64,000 nucleotides of DNA from Bosea vaviloviae (GTDB taxonomy: Bacteria > Pseudomonadota > Alphaproteobacteria > Rhizobiales > Beijerinckiaceae): assembly GCF_001741865.1 (NCBI RefSeq), contig NZ_CP017147.1:1019001-1083000 (forward strand), given 5' to 3'. The position numbers were made by a program, and so were the translations under genes. The notes beneath the pieces were generated by a model that searched no databases, was not told the DNA's origin, and worked only from the letters and a program-made list of their open reading frames with translations. The stretch's first letter is position 1, and each line of letters starts with the position of its first letter. Positions 1 through 8,637 of this stretch are shown piece by piece.

Positions 1-540
1 GACCGCCGGCATCGAGGGCGGGACATAGAGCACGGGGCGCAGGATCTTCGCACTCGCCAGCGTGGTGGAGAGGTCGACCGCGCCGAGATTGTGCAGCGCC
101 GGCTCCGACAGGCCTGGGCTCGGCTCGGCCTTGCCCTGTTCGGCGATGAATTCCAGGAAGTCGCGGATATGGACCATGCCGCGCGGGTCATCGAGCGAAT
201 CGTCGAAGACCGGCAGGCGCGAATGGCCCGCCGTCCGAAACAGCGCCAGCAATTCGTCCAGCGTGGCATCGGCGGGGACGGCGATGATATCGGCGCGCGG
301 CACCATCACGTCGCCGACGCGTCGTTCGCGCAGGCTGAGCACATTGGAGAGCATCACGCGCTCCTGCGCGCTCAGATCGGCCGATTGGCCGCTGTCGCGG
401 TCCTGCGCCAGCGCTTCGGTGATGTCCTCGCGGATCGTCGCGCCGCTGCGCATGCCGAGCCGTTCGAGGAACTGGCCAAGCCAATGGGAGAGGCCACGAC
501 TGGTGGCGTCCGTCTGGGTAGATCGACTGTCGTCGCTCAT
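1..540 (-). CDS. CorC/TlyC-family CBS-domain protein (hemolysin-like), 3' end beyond window
   Basis: Reading from ATG at 540 to the window edge gives 180 uninterrupted codons; the C-terminus lies outside. The motif VMVPRADIIAV followed by a CBS-type segment (ADATLDELLALFRTAGHSRLPV, positions about 320-200) is the hallmark of the CorC/TlyC family of membrane-associated magnesium/cobalt efflux accessory proteins. The start overlaps the ybeY stop as ATGA (537-540), so it is translationally coupled. In related genomes ybeY is followed by this gene and then lnt. The hydrolase or transport activity is inferred from the family only; the visible part holds the linker and first CBS region, not the C-terminal CorC/HlyC domain. 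Confidence 0.85.
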   Translation of the reverse strand, partial: MSDDSRSTQTDATSRGLSHWLGQFLERLGMRSGATIREDITEALAQDRDSGQSADLSAQERVMLSNVLSLRERRVGDVMVPRADIIAVPADATLDELLALFRTAGHSRLPVFDDSLDDPRGMVHIRDFLEFIAEQGKAEPSPGLSEPALHNLGAVDLSTTLASAKILRPVLYVPPSMPAV

Positions 541-1106
541 GATGCTGTGGAGAGAACCAGGGTTGGGGCGAGCGGCTCGGAGTCCGCATAGGGGTCGGCG
601 ATGCCGAGCCGGGCGAGCGCTGCGATCTCGAGCGCTTCCATCCGTTCGGCTTGCGCTGGTGTTTCGTGATCCTCGCCGAGCAGGTGCAGCAGGCCGTGTA
701 TCACAAGATGGCTGACATGGTCGCCGAAATCCTTGCCCTCGTCCTGCGCCTCGCGGGCAATCGTCTCATAGGCCAGGACGATGTCGCCGAGAACCGGGCT
801 GCCAGCGATCCGCTCGGGCGGCGCGGCCGGAAATGAGAGAACATTGGTCGGCTTGTCGAAGCCGCGCCAGTCGCGGTTGACCACGCGGATGCGCTTGTCA
901 TCGGTCATCAGCAGGCTGAGCTCGGCGCCTTCGAGCGGCGTGACAGGCGCAACGGCGAGCGCCGCCTGCGTCGCATCCGCCACGCGCTGGCGCAGATCGG
1001 CAAGCTCGCGCCAGCGTTTCGCCTGGATCCTCAGCGCCAGGGTCAACTCCGGCGCGGGCCTGTCAGCATGCGGCGCCGAGCGCCGCATGCGAGGTCGGTC
1101 GTTCAT
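537..1106 (-). CDS. ybeY: Endoribonuclease YbeY (16S rRNA maturation)
   Basis: 189 codons. YbeY is a single-strand-specific zinc endoribonuclease needed for 16S rRNA 3'-end maturation and ribosome quality control. The metal-binding motif HGLLHLLGEDHE (H-x3-H-x5-H) is intact in the C-terminal half, and the preceding NRDWRGFDKPTNVLSFP segment is typical. About 30 basic N-terminal residues exceed the usual family core (about 150 residues). The ATG at 1106 overlaps the phoH stop as ATGA (1103-1106), and its own stop overlaps the next ATG, so phoH, ybeY and corC form one coupled operon. Identification is secure. Confidence 0.95.
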   Translation of the reverse strand: MNDRPRMRRSAPHADRPAPELTLALRIQAKRWRELADLRQRVADATQAALAVAPVTPLEGAELSLLMTDDKRIRVVNRDWRGFDKPTNVLSFPAAPPERIAGSPVLGDIVLAYETIAREAQDEGKDFGDHVSHLVIHGLLHLLGEDHETPAQAERMEALEIAALARLGIADPYADSEPLAPTLVLSTAS

Positions 1107-2365
1107 CGCGGCCGCTCCCGCGACAAGGTGCGCTTCAGGCCTTCGGTATCGTTTTCGATCGGGGGCTGGGGCTCGAGTGCGCGCAGCCGCTCCTCGCGTT
1201 CCTCGCGCTCACGCCGGGCCGCGCCCTCATAGGCCATGACGATGCGGCGCACGAGATCGTGACGGACGACGTCGCCCTCCTCGAACTTGGCATAGCCGAC
1301 GCCCTCGACGCCCGAGAGCAGCTTGACGGCCTCGATCAGGCCCGAGCGCTGGCCCGGCGGCAGGTCGATCTGGGTCGGGTCGCCGGTGATGATCATGCGC
1401 GAGCCCTCGCCGAGGCGGGTCAGGAACATCTTCATCTGGACCGAGGTCGCGTTCTGGGCCTCGTCGAGCAGCACGACGGCGTTGGTCAGCGTGCGTCCGC
1501 GCATGAAGGCGAGCGGCGCGATCTCGATCATGCCGGTCTGCAGGGCGCGCTCGACATGGCGGGCCTCCATGAAGTCGTTCAGCGCGTCGTAGATCGGCCG
1601 CAGGTAAGGGTCGACCTTCTCGCGCATGTCGCCGGGCAGGAAGCCGAGCCGCTCGCCGGCTTCGACAGCCGGGCGCGACAGCACCATGCGCTCGACCACG
1701 CCCTGCTCGATCAGCGAGACGGCATGGCCGACGGCGAGCCAGGTCTTGCCGGTGCCGGCCGGGCCTTCGGCGAGGACGAGTTCGTTGCGCTTGAGCTGGC
1801 GCAGATAGGCGTCCTGCGCCGCGTTGCGGGCGCGCACCGGTCCGCGCTTGCGCGTCACGATCGCGTCGAAAGAGGCCTTGCCGGCGTCGGCGGCCGGGAA
1901 GAAGGAGCGCTGCACATTGCTCTCCTCGATCGCGCCATCGACCTCACCGAGGGTGACGGAAGCGCCGGCCTTGGCCCGCGTATAAAGCGTCTTCAGCACG
2001 CGCCCGGCCTGTTCGGCGGTCTCGCGCGGTCCCCTGATGGTGGCGTGGTTGCCGTTGGGGCTGATCACGACGCCGAGACGCCGCTCCAGATGCGCTAGAT
2101 TCTGGTCGTAATCGCCGAAGACAAGGCTCGCCAGCCGATTGTCGTCGAAGGAGAGCAGGACCTCGGTGGCGGGCAATCCGTCGCGCGTCAGGGTCTCGAC
2201 GCGTGCCGGCGTCGTCTCGCGCCGTGGGCCTCGTTCCGGTCTCGGGGTCACCTGGTCAGCCTGTGCCAATAGCGTCGTCTCCCTGGCGGGTGGGCCGGCC
2301 GGACAGGAGCGTGAGGCCGGGTCGTCTTGCAATGAGCCGTCTTGCAACGCGTCGTCCTGCAACAT
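1103..2365 (-). CDS. phoH: PhoH-like ATPase
   Basis: 420 codons from ATG at 2365; a TTG five codons upstream (2380) is also possible and neither has a clear ribosome-binding site. The PhoH ATPase core shows Walker A GPAGTGKTWLA and Walker B VVLLDEAQNA, followed by GDPTQIDLP. An N-terminal region resembling the PhoH KH-like part (LASLVFGDYDQNLAHLERR) precedes it. Homologues are usually 330-350 residues; the extra N-terminal 60 residues are low complexity and begin with a three-unit LQDD-type repeat, so the true start may lie further in. Paired with ybeY, as in most bacteria, which suggests an RNA-processing role. The exact reaction is not known from sequence. Confidence 0.9.
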   Translation of the reverse strand: MLQDDALQDGSLQDDPASRSCPAGPPARETTLLAQADQVTPRPERGPRRETTPARVETLTRDGLPATEVLLSFDDNRLASLVFGDYDQNLAHLERRLGVVISPNGNHATIRGPRETAEQAGRVLKTLYTRAKAGASVTLGEVDGAIEESNVQRSFFPAADAGKASFDAIVTRKRGPVRARNAAQDAYLRQLKRNELVLAEGPAGTGKTWLAVGHAVSLIEQGVVERMVLSRPAVEAGERLGFLPGDMREKVDPYLRPIYDALNDFMEARHVERALQTGMIEIAPLAFMRGRTLTNAVVLLDEAQNATSVQMKMFLTRLGEGSRMIITGDPTQIDLPPGQRSGLIEAVKLLSGVEGVGYAKFEEGDVVRHDLVRRIVMAYEGAARREREEREERLRALEPQPPIENDTEGLKRTLSRERPR

Positions 2366-2440
2366 AACCGAACGCAACAATCTCAGTCTGATGACAGGCG
2401 TCGCCCTGCCCTAAAGAAATCGGGTCGAACCGGGTCGCGT

Positions 2441-3868
2441 TCAAGCCGCCAGTCCCTTTCTCGGAACCTCGTCCGGCCCGGCCTTGCGGCCAAACAGTGA
2501 GTTGGACCCCGCCCGCTCGATCACCACCTGAACCCGGTCGCCGATCTGATTCGACTCAGTCTCGATCTGCACAGCCTGAAGGTAGGGGGTTTTTCCCGCA
2601 AGCTGTCCGGGGTGGCGGCCCACACGTTCCAGCAGCACCTCGACGGTGCGCCCCACCATGGCGTGGTTGAAAGCCTGGCGGTGGTGCTCGATGCGCTCCT
2701 GCAGGCGCAGCAGGCGCTCGCTCATCACCTCGGGCGCGACCTGCTCGCCGAGATCGGCGGCGGGCGTGCCGGGGCGCGGCGAATATTTGAAGGAGTAGCT
2801 CGAGGCGAAGCCGATCTCGTCGACGAGGCGCAGCGTATCCTCGAAATCGCTGTCGCTCTCGCCGGGAAAGCCGACGATGAAGTCCGAGGACAAGGCGATG
2901 TCGGGCCGAGCCGCCCGGATGCGCTCGATCAGGCGGCGGTACTCGTCGGCGGTATGCTTGCGGTTCATCGCCGCCAGAATCCGGTCGGAGCCCGCCTGCA
3001 CCGGCAAATGCAGGAAGGGCATCAGTTGCGGCAGGTCGCGATGGGCGGCGATCAGATCGTCGGCCATGTCGCGCGGATGGCTCGTGGTGTAGCGGATGCG
3101 ACCGATGCCGGGCACCTCGGCGACACGCTGCATCAGGCGCGCCAGGCCCCAGACGGCACCGCCAGGACCTTGGCTATGACCAGGGCCTTCGCCATGACCA
3201 GGGCCTTCGCCGTGATAGGCGTTGACGTTCTGGCCGATCAGCGTGACGTCCTGCACGCCCGAGGCCGCCAACCGCTCGATTTCGGTCATGATCTGCGCGA
3301 CTGGCCGCGAGAATTCCGCGCCGCGCGTATAGGGCACGACGCAGAAGGCGCAGAACTTGTCGCAGCCTTCCTGCACGGTGACGAAGGCCGAGATACCGCG
3401 CTGGCGGATCGCCTTGGGCGTGGGCGCCGGCAAATACCCGAATTTGTCGTCGATCGGCAGGTCGGTATCGACGGTGCGCCGGCTCGCGGCCTCCGCCAGC
3501 AGGGCTGGCAGGCGGTGATAGGCCTGCGGGCCGACGACGAGATCGACTGCCGGCTGGCGGCGCTGGATCTCCGCGCCTTCCGCTTGGGCGACGCAGCCGG
3601 CCACGACGATCTTCGTGTGCTGTCCGTTGGCCTTCTGCGCGACCTTCAGATCGCGCAGCTTGCCGAGCTCGGTATAGACCTTCTGCACGGCGCGATCGCG
3701 GATATGGCAGGTGTTGAGCAGGATCAGGTCCGCGCCTTCGGGCGTCGCGGTCTCCTCATAGCCTTGCTCGCTCAGGATATCGGCCATGCGCTGCCCGTCA
3801 TAGACGTTCATCTGGCAGCCGAAGGACTTGATGTGGACTTTCTTCATCGTGGCGGGTCGGGTCTCCAA
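2441..3868 (-). CDS. miaB: tRNA-2-methylthio-N6-dimethylallyladenosine synthase MiaB
   Basis: 475 codons. MiaB is a radical-SAM methylthiotransferase that adds the 2-methylthio group to i6A37 of tRNAs reading UNN codons. The N-terminal UPF0004 domain ([15 protein letters not shown]; further Cys in LNTCHIR and VAGCVAQ) binds the auxiliary cluster. The radical-SAM motif CDKFCAFC is present, and a TRAM domain ends the protein. I chose the TTG start at 3868 because AAGGAG sits five bases before it; ATG at 3847 (MKKVHIKSF) lacks a suitable site. An unusual in-frame 18-bp triplication adds HGEGPG-type residues at about 218-235. Confidence 0.95.
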   Translation of the reverse strand: METRPATMKKVHIKSFGCQMNVYDGQRMADILSEQGYEETATPEGADLILLNTCHIRDRAVQKVYTELGKLRDLKVAQKANGQHTKIVVAGCVAQAEGAEIQRRQPAVDLVVGPQAYHRLPALLAEAASRRTVDTDLPIDDKFGYLPAPTPKAIRQRGISAFVTVQEGCDKFCAFCVVPYTRGAEFSRPVAQIMTEIERLAASGVQDVTLIGQNVNAYHGEGPGHGEGPGHSQGPGGAVWGLARLMQRVAEVPGIGRIRYTTSHPRDMADDLIAAHRDLPQLMPFLHLPVQAGSDRILAAMNRKHTADEYRRLIERIRAARPDIALSSDFIVGFPGESDSDFEDTLRLVDEIGFASSYSFKYSPRPGTPAADLGEQVAPEVMSERLLRLQERIEHHRQAFNHAMVGRTVEVLLERVGRHPGQLAGKTPYLQAVQIETESNQIGDRVQVVIERAGSNSLFGRKAGPDEVPRKGLAA

Positions 3869-3873
3869 ACCGT

Positions 3874-3879
3874 CTCCTT
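3874..3879 (-). promoter_or_regulatory. Ribosome-binding site deciding the miaB TTG start
   Basis: On the minus strand AAGGAG lies five bases upstream of TTG (3866-3868). The downstream ATG at 3845-3847 has only a GGAG about 14 bases away. This favours the rare TTG codon and seven extra residues. Confidence 0.6.
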
Positions 3880-3972
3880 ACTCCTGATTGCGTCGCGAGG
3901 AAATGACCATGCTCCGGGAGCCGCTGATCAGCAAAGCAACAACCGAGCCAGATGGCTCGTCGCCAGCGCCGG

Positions 3973-4776
3973 TCAGGCGCCCTGCCGCCCGGTGACAGCG
4001 TCCCGCCGCGCCTGGCGGATCGCGGCCTCGGCCAGTCGCGTCGCTTCCTTGCGCGAGGTCCGGGCGCCCATCGCGATCGGCGCACCCCAGACGAGTTCGA
4101 CATCGATTGTACCCGCATCGAGCACGGCCTTGAGATGCGGCGCCAGTTCCTCATCGCCATACCAGGCGAGCGCGGTACGCTCCGCCCGGCCGCCGGCCAG
4201 GCCGTGGAAGCCGGTATAGGTGATCGTCAGCGGATAGACCGGGATGTCGCGGTCCCCACCCTTGCCGAGCGCCTCATGCGCCGCCCCCAGCAGGGAGGAG
4301 CGCAAGGGCAGGATGCGCGTACCGTCGCCCGTCGTCCCTTCCGCGAAGAGCACGATCGATTCGCCGGCCGCGAGCCGCGCGCCCATTTCCGCTGCCACAT
4401 CGGCTGTGGCGCCGCGGCGCATCCGGTCGATGAAGACGGTGCGCTGCAGCCTTGCCAGGAAGCCGATCACCGGCCAGCCCGCGACCTCGCTCTTGGCCAC
4501 GAAGGACAAGGGCCGCAAAGCCCCGATCACCGCGATGTCGAGCCAGGAGACATGGCTGGCGACGATCAGCCCCGCCGCTCCGGGCGGCGGCGGTGTGCCC
4601 CTGACGCGGCGATGCACGCCGAGGCAGCGGCAGGTGAGACGATGGAACAGGCGCGGAATCGTGGCGCCATGGCGGGGCCCGAGCCGCATCGCGACGAGCT
4701 GCGCCGGCAGGAGCAGGAGCGCGCATGCGGCCAGCACGGTAAGCCTCAGGGTCGCGCCGGGGCGAAGTCCGGTCAT
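3973..4776 (-). CDS. 1-acyl-sn-glycerol-3-phosphate acyltransferase (PlsC family)
   Basis: 267 codons. Transfers an acyl chain to lysophosphatidic acid, giving phosphatidate for membrane lipid synthesis; it could also be the ornithine-lipid relative OlsA, which shares the fold. The catalytic HX4D motif is seen in ASHVSWLDIAV, and the substrate-binding EGTT motif in LFAEGTTGDGTR, with the FIDR segment between them. A hydrophobic N-terminal segment (LTVLAACALLLLPAQLVAM) is a likely membrane anchor. It lies 16 bp after rimI and about 100 bp before miaB on the same strand, so probably co-transcribed. Confidence 0.88.
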   Translation of the reverse strand: MTGLRPGATLRLTVLAACALLLLPAQLVAMRLGPRHGATIPRLFHRLTCRCLGVHRRVRGTPPPPGAAGLIVASHVSWLDIAVIGALRPLSFVAKSEVAGWPVIGFLARLQRTVFIDRMRRGATADVAAEMGARLAAGESIVLFAEGTTGDGTRILPLRSSLLGAAHEALGKGGDRDIPVYPLTITYTGFHGLAGGRAERTALAWYGDEELAPHLKAVLDAGTIDVELVWGAPIAMGARTSRKEATRLAEAAIRQARRDAVTGRQGA

Positions 4777-4792
4777 GCGCGGGCGGCCCCGG

Positions 4793-5290
4793 TCACGCGA
4801 GATCGAGCCGCATCGTCACCGCGCCGGTGCGGCTGCCGTCGCTCTTGGCGTAGTAGTTCTTGCGCCGGCCAACCTCACGAAAACCGAAATGGCGGTAGAG
4901 CTGTTCGGCCGGCAAATTGCCGTCCTCGACCTCCAGATAGACATGCTGGACGCCGCTCGCGGCGAGCTGGCCGAGATGGGCGTGGAGCAGTGCCCGCCCG
5001 AGCCCGTCGCGGCGATGCGCGCGCCCCACCACGATGCTGAGGATCTCGGCCTCGTCGGCCGCCTTGCGCGAGATCACGAAGCCGGCGGGGTGGGGGCCGT
5101 TCCCCGCGAAGACGCCTTCGGAGATGATCGCGGGATCGGCGAGCAACGCGGCGCATTCGCCGGGTTCCCAGCCGCGCGCGAAGCCGCCCTGGTGGTGCAG
5201 CGCCGCGACATGGCGCGCATGGCGCACGTCGAGGCGGCCGGTACGGGCCGGGGCCGATTCGGGGTGGAGCAATCTGCGCAGCCAGTCCAT
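4793..5290 (-). CDS. rimI: Ribosomal-protein-alanine N-acetyltransferase (RimI-like GNAT)
   Basis: 165 codons from ATG at 5290 (MDWLRRLL); a TTG 11 codons upstream is possible but lacks a ribosome-binding site, and this length fits RimI better. GNAT acetyl-CoA loop is visible as VGRAHRRDGLGRALL, followed by EVEDGNLPAEQLYRHFGF, which is the RimI-type ending of motif B. RimI acetylates the N-terminus of ribosomal protein S18, although alphaproteobacterial homologues may have other substrates. Directly downstream of tsaB, the conserved pairing in bacteria, which supports the name. Confidence 0.85.
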   Translation of the reverse strand: MDWLRRLLHPESAPARTGRLDVRHARHVAALHHQGGFARGWEPGECAALLADPAIISEGVFAGNGPHPAGFVISRKAADEAEILSIVVGRAHRRDGLGRALLHAHLGQLAASGVQHVYLEVEDGNLPAEQLYRHFGFREVGRRKNYYAKSDGSRTGAVTMRLDLA

Positions 5291-5331
5291 GGCGCTTGAT
5301 GGCACAGACTGAACCGCTGGCAAGTGCTGAT

Positions 5332-6015
5332 TCAGCGCCGCGGCAGCCGGGCGCGATCCTGCGGCGTCGTTTCAGGCGCCTTGAGGTAGAGCGGGCGCGG
5401 CGGTGCATCCTGCGGATCGGCGATCATTCCGAGCCGCGCGACCCAGGTCACGTCGGGCGCCCTGCTCTCGTCGAGCACCAAGGCATCGAGCCCGATGGCC
5501 CAGGCCTCGTTGGCGACCGCCATCGCGGCCGAGCCGACCAGGCTGACGGGCCCCGCCCCGATGGCGCGGGCGGCGTCGCGGTGGTTGACCTGACGCAGCG
5601 AGACCAATGGCTTGCCTTGCGAACTCAGAGCCTGGAACCAGACCTGGCCGTGTTTGGCATCGAGTGCGGCTGCGATCACCCGCCCGGATTCGCGCCCGAT
5701 CAAGGGGGCTGCGGTCGCGGCCAGCGTGGTGACGCCAATCGCCGGGATGCCGGCCGCGAGCGCGATGGCGCGGGCTGCGCTGATGCCGACACGCAGGCCG
5801 GTATAGCTGCCCGGACCGACGGTGACGGCGACGCGGTCGAGCGAGGCGAAGCCGCCCTCGACCGCCTTCATGACGCGCTCGACCAGCGGCATCAGCGCCT
5901 CGGCATGGCCGCGCTCCATCGCGATTTGCTCGATCGCCAGCGGCTCAGCCTGGCCGGCTTCCAGCACGCAGGCGGAACAGGCGCCGAGCGCAGTGTCGAT
6001 CGCGAGGATGCGCAT
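5332..6015 (-). CDS. tsaB: tRNA t6A biosynthesis protein TsaB
   Basis: 227 codons starting at ATG 6015 (MRILAIDTALGACSACV), which is where TsaB homology begins; 16 codons of open frame upstream are not conserved-looking. TsaB is the ASKHA-fold partner of TsaD in the complex that makes threonylcarbamoyladenosine at A37 of ANN-decoding tRNAs. Visible motifs are the N-terminal IDTALGACS phosphate-1-like loop and VTVGPGSYTGLRVG, the TsaB signature. The partner TsaE is also in this window, as an N-terminal domain fused to a kinase at 51.4-53.0 kb. Confidence 0.93.
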   Translation of the reverse strand: MRILAIDTALGACSACVLEAGQAEPLAIEQIAMERGHAEALMPLVERVMKAVEGGFASLDRVAVTVGPGSYTGLRVGISAARAIALAAGIPAIGVTTLAATAAPLIGRESGRVIAAALDAKHGQVWFQALSSQGKPLVSLRQVNHRDAARAIGAGPVSLVGSAAMAVANEAWAIGLDALVLDESRAPDVTWVARLGMIADPQDAPPRPLYLKAPETTPQDRARLPRR

Positions 6016-6060
6016 CGGTGTCTTGCCAGGCCCGTCTTCAAAAGTGGCGAAACGCGCCGC

Positions 6061-6094
6061 CATCCCGAATCTGCGCTTCGCTACGCTCGGGATG
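6061..6094. repeat. Short intergenic inverted repeat
   Basis: CATCCCGA and TCGGGATG arms enclose CG-rich DNA just upstream of tsaB. It belongs to the set of GATGAC-ended hairpins scattered through this window. Confidence 0.5.
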
Positions 6095-6152
6095 ACGGCG
6101 CGGATTGATTTGCCAACAAAGCCAAAATGGCGTGCGGATCAAGCCGAAACCG

Positions 6153-6713
6153 TCAAACCGCCTCGACCTCGCGCACATCCGGCAGGAAGTGGCGCAGCAG
6201 GTTCTGGATGCCGTGCTTCAGCGTCGCGGTCGAGGAGGGGCAGCCCGAGCAGGAGCCCTTCATGGCGAGATAGACCGTGCCGTCCTTGAAACCGCGGAAG
6301 GTGATGTCGCCGCCATCGCCGGCCACGGCCGGGCGAATCCGGGTCTCGAGCAGATCCTTGATCGTCTCGACCGTCTTGGCGTCCTCGGGTGCGAAGAACT
6401 CGCCCTCTTCGATCACATCCGCTTCCGAGCCGTTCGCGAGCACCGGCGCGCCCGACATGAAATGCTCCATGATCGCACCTAGGATGGCGGGCTTGAGATG
6501 GGGCCATTCGCCGTCGGATTTGGTCACGGTGATGAAATCGGAGCCGAGGAAGACGCCGGAGACGCCGTTCACGCCGAACAGGCGCTGGGCCAGCGGTGAG
6601 CGCTCGGCTTGCTCGGAATCACGCAGTTCGAGCGTTCCGTCCGGCATCACGGTGCGGCCGGGCAGGAATTTCAGCGTGGCGGGATTGGGTGTTGCTTCGG
6701 TCTGGATGAACAT
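6153..6713 (-). CDS. NifU-domain Fe-S carrier protein (NfuA-like)
   Basis: 186 codons from ATG at 6713, behind GGAGG seven bases upstream. The N-terminal Nfu_N domain begins FIQTEATPNPATLKFLPG. The C-terminal NifU domain carries the CxxC cluster ligand in SCSGCPSS, preceded by IRPAVAGDGGDI. Such proteins carry and deliver 4Fe-4S clusters to target enzymes under stress. The Fe-S enzyme MiaB is encoded in the same gene block, but that link is only contextual. It sits just upstream of tsaB, the usual order in Rhizobiales. Confidence 0.92.
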   Translation of the reverse strand: MFIQTEATPNPATLKFLPGRTVMPDGTLELRDSEQAERSPLAQRLFGVNGVSGVFLGSDFITVTKSDGEWPHLKPAILGAIMEHFMSGAPVLANGSEADVIEEGEFFAPEDAKTVETIKDLLETRIRPAVAGDGGDITFRGFKDGTVYLAMKGSCSGCPSSTATLKHGIQNLLRHFLPDVREVEAV

Positions 6714-6806
6714 GGCTAACCTCCGGCGCCGGCGGGTCAAGGCCGCCGTTCCTGCTCCCGATATAGGCCCGGCGTTGGAATCATTCCAGCAGGAAGCGCG
6801 CTCTTC

Positions 6807-6842
6807 GTCATGGTCGGGCTCGTCCCGGCCATCCACGCCTTC
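6807..6842. repeat. REP-like hairpin (CGTCATGGTCGGG type)
   Basis: GGTCGGG and CCCGGCC arms lie just after the usp stop, preceded by CGTCAT. The same unit recurs at 12.2, 28.9 and 51.4 kb. No T-run follows, so it is not a clear terminator. Confidence 0.55.
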
Positions 6843-6847
6843 CCTCG

Positions 6848-7342
6848 TCACGCCAGCGCGTCGATCTCCTCATCCTCCAGAAAGCCCGGCACGATGGCGA
6901 CCGGGATCGGGAAGGTGCCGGCGGATTTGCCGGCGAGCGCGCTGACGAGAGGGCCCGGGCCGTCGCGCCCGGTGCCGGCGGCGAGCACGAGCAGGGAGAT
7001 GTCCTCGTCCGCTTCGATCAGCTTGACCACCTCGTCGGCCTTCACGCCGGTGCGCACGACCTTTTCGGGCTCGAGTCCGGCGAGCGTCCGCACGGCGTTC
7101 GCCGCCGCGTCGATCAGCGCCTCGGCCTGCGCCTCGGCTTCGGCCTGCATCACCTCGCCGACGCCGAGCCATGTCTCGTGCTCGGGCGGCGTGACCACGC
7201 CGAGCAGCACGATCGAGGCGCCGACGCGGGCGCAGCGCCGCGCCGCGAAGCGCACCGCCTTGGCGCATTCCGCGCTGTCGTCGACCACCGCGAGGAATTT
7301 CGGGCGATGGCCCGCTTCATAGGACCGTCGTCGCTTGACCAT
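6848..7342 (-). CDS. Universal stress protein (UspA family)
   Basis: 164 codons, single Usp domain. The N-terminal strand KFLAVVDDSAECAKAVRFAA and the C-terminal AAGTGRDGPGPL...SAGTFPIPVAIVPG resemble the nucleotide-binding loop of ATP-binding Usp proteins, although spacing differs from the strict G-2x-G-9x-G(S/T) form. Cytoplasmic stress protein with no known enzymatic reaction. It stands between trpS and the nifU-like gene on the same strand, a common alphaproteobacterial arrangement. The 200 bp to trpS hold only a small TTCGGGA/TCCCGAA hairpin (7445-7465). Confidence 0.88.
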   Translation of the reverse strand: MVKRRRSYEAGHRPKFLAVVDDSAECAKAVRFAARRCARVGASIVLLGVVTPPEHETWLGVGEVMQAEAEAQAEALIDAAANAVRTLAGLEPEKVVRTGVKADEVVKLIEADEDISLLVLAAGTGRDGPGPLVSALAGKSAGTFPIPVAIVPGFLEDEEIDALA

Positions 7343-7543
7343 TGGGATGACCTGTCGCCGCTTCGAGAATTGGGACGCCTCGGATCGTTGCGATCCAAGG
7401 CGTGTGACCGGCTCTCACTCAAAACAGAGGCGGACGATTCACGCTTCGGGATGTGTCGTCCCGAACCGATCGCGCGCCAGGAGCCGGCATGGTGAACCGC
7501 GCCGCAGCGTCAGCGCAAGCCCACCGAGGTTGCAGCGGAAAAC

Positions 7544-8590
7544 TCAGCGCCGCACGAAGCCGATTATGTCCTTGACGTCGGCCAGGATCGGCGCGGCGAT
7601 GGCTTGCGCGCGCTCCGCCCCATTGCCGAGAATCGCGTCGATATGGGCGGGTTCGGCGAGCAGACGGCGCATTTCGCCGGCGATGGGCGCGAGCTTGGCG
7701 ACGGCGAGATCGACCAGCGCCGCCTTGAAGCCGGAGAACTGCCCGCCGCCGAACTGGCTCAGCACCTGCGCCTTGGTGACGCCTTCGAGCCCGGCATAGA
7801 TGCCGACGAGGTTCTCGGCCTCGGGCCGGCCTTCCAGCCCCTTTTCCTCGGAGGGCAGCGCTTCCGCATCGGTCTTGGCCTTGCGCACCTTCTGGGCGAT
7901 GGTCTCGGCATCGTCGGTCAGGTTGATCCGCGAATAGTCGGACGGATCGGATTTCGACATCTTCTTGGTGCCGTCGCGCAGGCTCATCACGCGCGGCGCC
8001 GGGCCCTGCGTCATCGGTTCGGGCAGCGGGAAGAAGCCGAGATCGCCAGTGCCGAGATTCCGCTCCGCGATCTCAGTCGCGAAGTCGTTGTTGAACTTCT
8101 GGGCGATGTCGCGTGTCAGCTCGAGATGCTGCTTCTGGTCCTCGCCGACGGGCACATGCGTGGCCTTGTAGAGCAGGATGTCGGCCGCCATCAGGCTCGG
8201 ATAGGCGTAAAGACCGAGCGAGGCGTTCTCGCGATCCTTGCCGGCCTTCTCCTTGAACTGGGTCATGCGGTTCATCCAGCCCAGCCGCGCGACGCAATTG
8301 CAGATCCAGGCGAGCTCGGCATGGCCGGAGACCTGGCTCTGGTTGAAGATGATGCTTTTCTTGGTGTCGATGCCGGCCGCGACATAAGCCGCGGTGACCT
8401 CGCGGATCGCCCGCTTCAGATCGGCGGGGTCCTGCCACATGGTGATCGCGTGCATGTCGACGACGCAATAGATGCATTCATGCGTCTGCTGCATCGCGAC
8501 CCAGTTGGTCAGCGCGCCCAAATAATTGCCGAGATGCAGCGTCGAAGTCGGCTGCATGCCCGAGAAGACGCGCTGGTGAAAGGTCGCCAT
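7544..8590 (-). CDS. trpS: Tryptophanyl-tRNA synthetase
   Basis: 348 codons, the usual length for a class I TrpRS. Start at ATG 8590 ([11 protein letters not shown]) is preceded by GGAG six bases upstream. An in-frame ATG at 8641 would overlap the murJ stop as ATGA and add 17 residues; it is possible but less like the family. The HIGH-type motif appears as LHLGNYLGA and the KMSKS loop as [10 protein letters not shown]. It charges tRNA-Trp. It follows murJ closely on the same strand. Confidence 0.96.
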   Translation of the reverse strand: MATFHQRVFSGMQPTSTLHLGNYLGALTNWVAMQQTHECIYCVVDMHAITMWQDPADLKRAIREVTAAYVAAGIDTKKSIIFNQSQVSGHAELAWICNCVARLGWMNRMTQFKEKAGKDRENASLGLYAYPSLMAADILLYKATHVPVGEDQKQHLELTRDIAQKFNNDFATEIAERNLGTGDLGFFPLPEPMTQGPAPRVMSLRDGTKKMSKSDPSDYSRINLTDDAETIAQKVRKAKTDAEALPSEEKGLEGRPEAENLVGIYAGLEGVTKAQVLSQFGGGQFSGFKAALVDLAVAKLAPIAGEMRRLLAEPAHIDAILGNGAERAQAIAAPILADVKDIIGFVRR

Positions 8591-8637
8591 CGGGCGCTCC
8601 GTGATCACGAACGAGGAAAAGGAGGGGGGCTTCTGGC

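Noticed and set aside
1259..2098. A 279-codon plus-strand open frame over phoH
   Set aside because: Antisense shadow of the PhoH ATPase domain; no recognisable family or ribosome-binding site.
4777..4792. Missing fur/mur gene between rimI and plsC
   Set aside because: Many alphaproteobacteria carry a Fur-family gene here and this window does not, but presence varies and nothing in the 16-bp gap shows a deletion scar.
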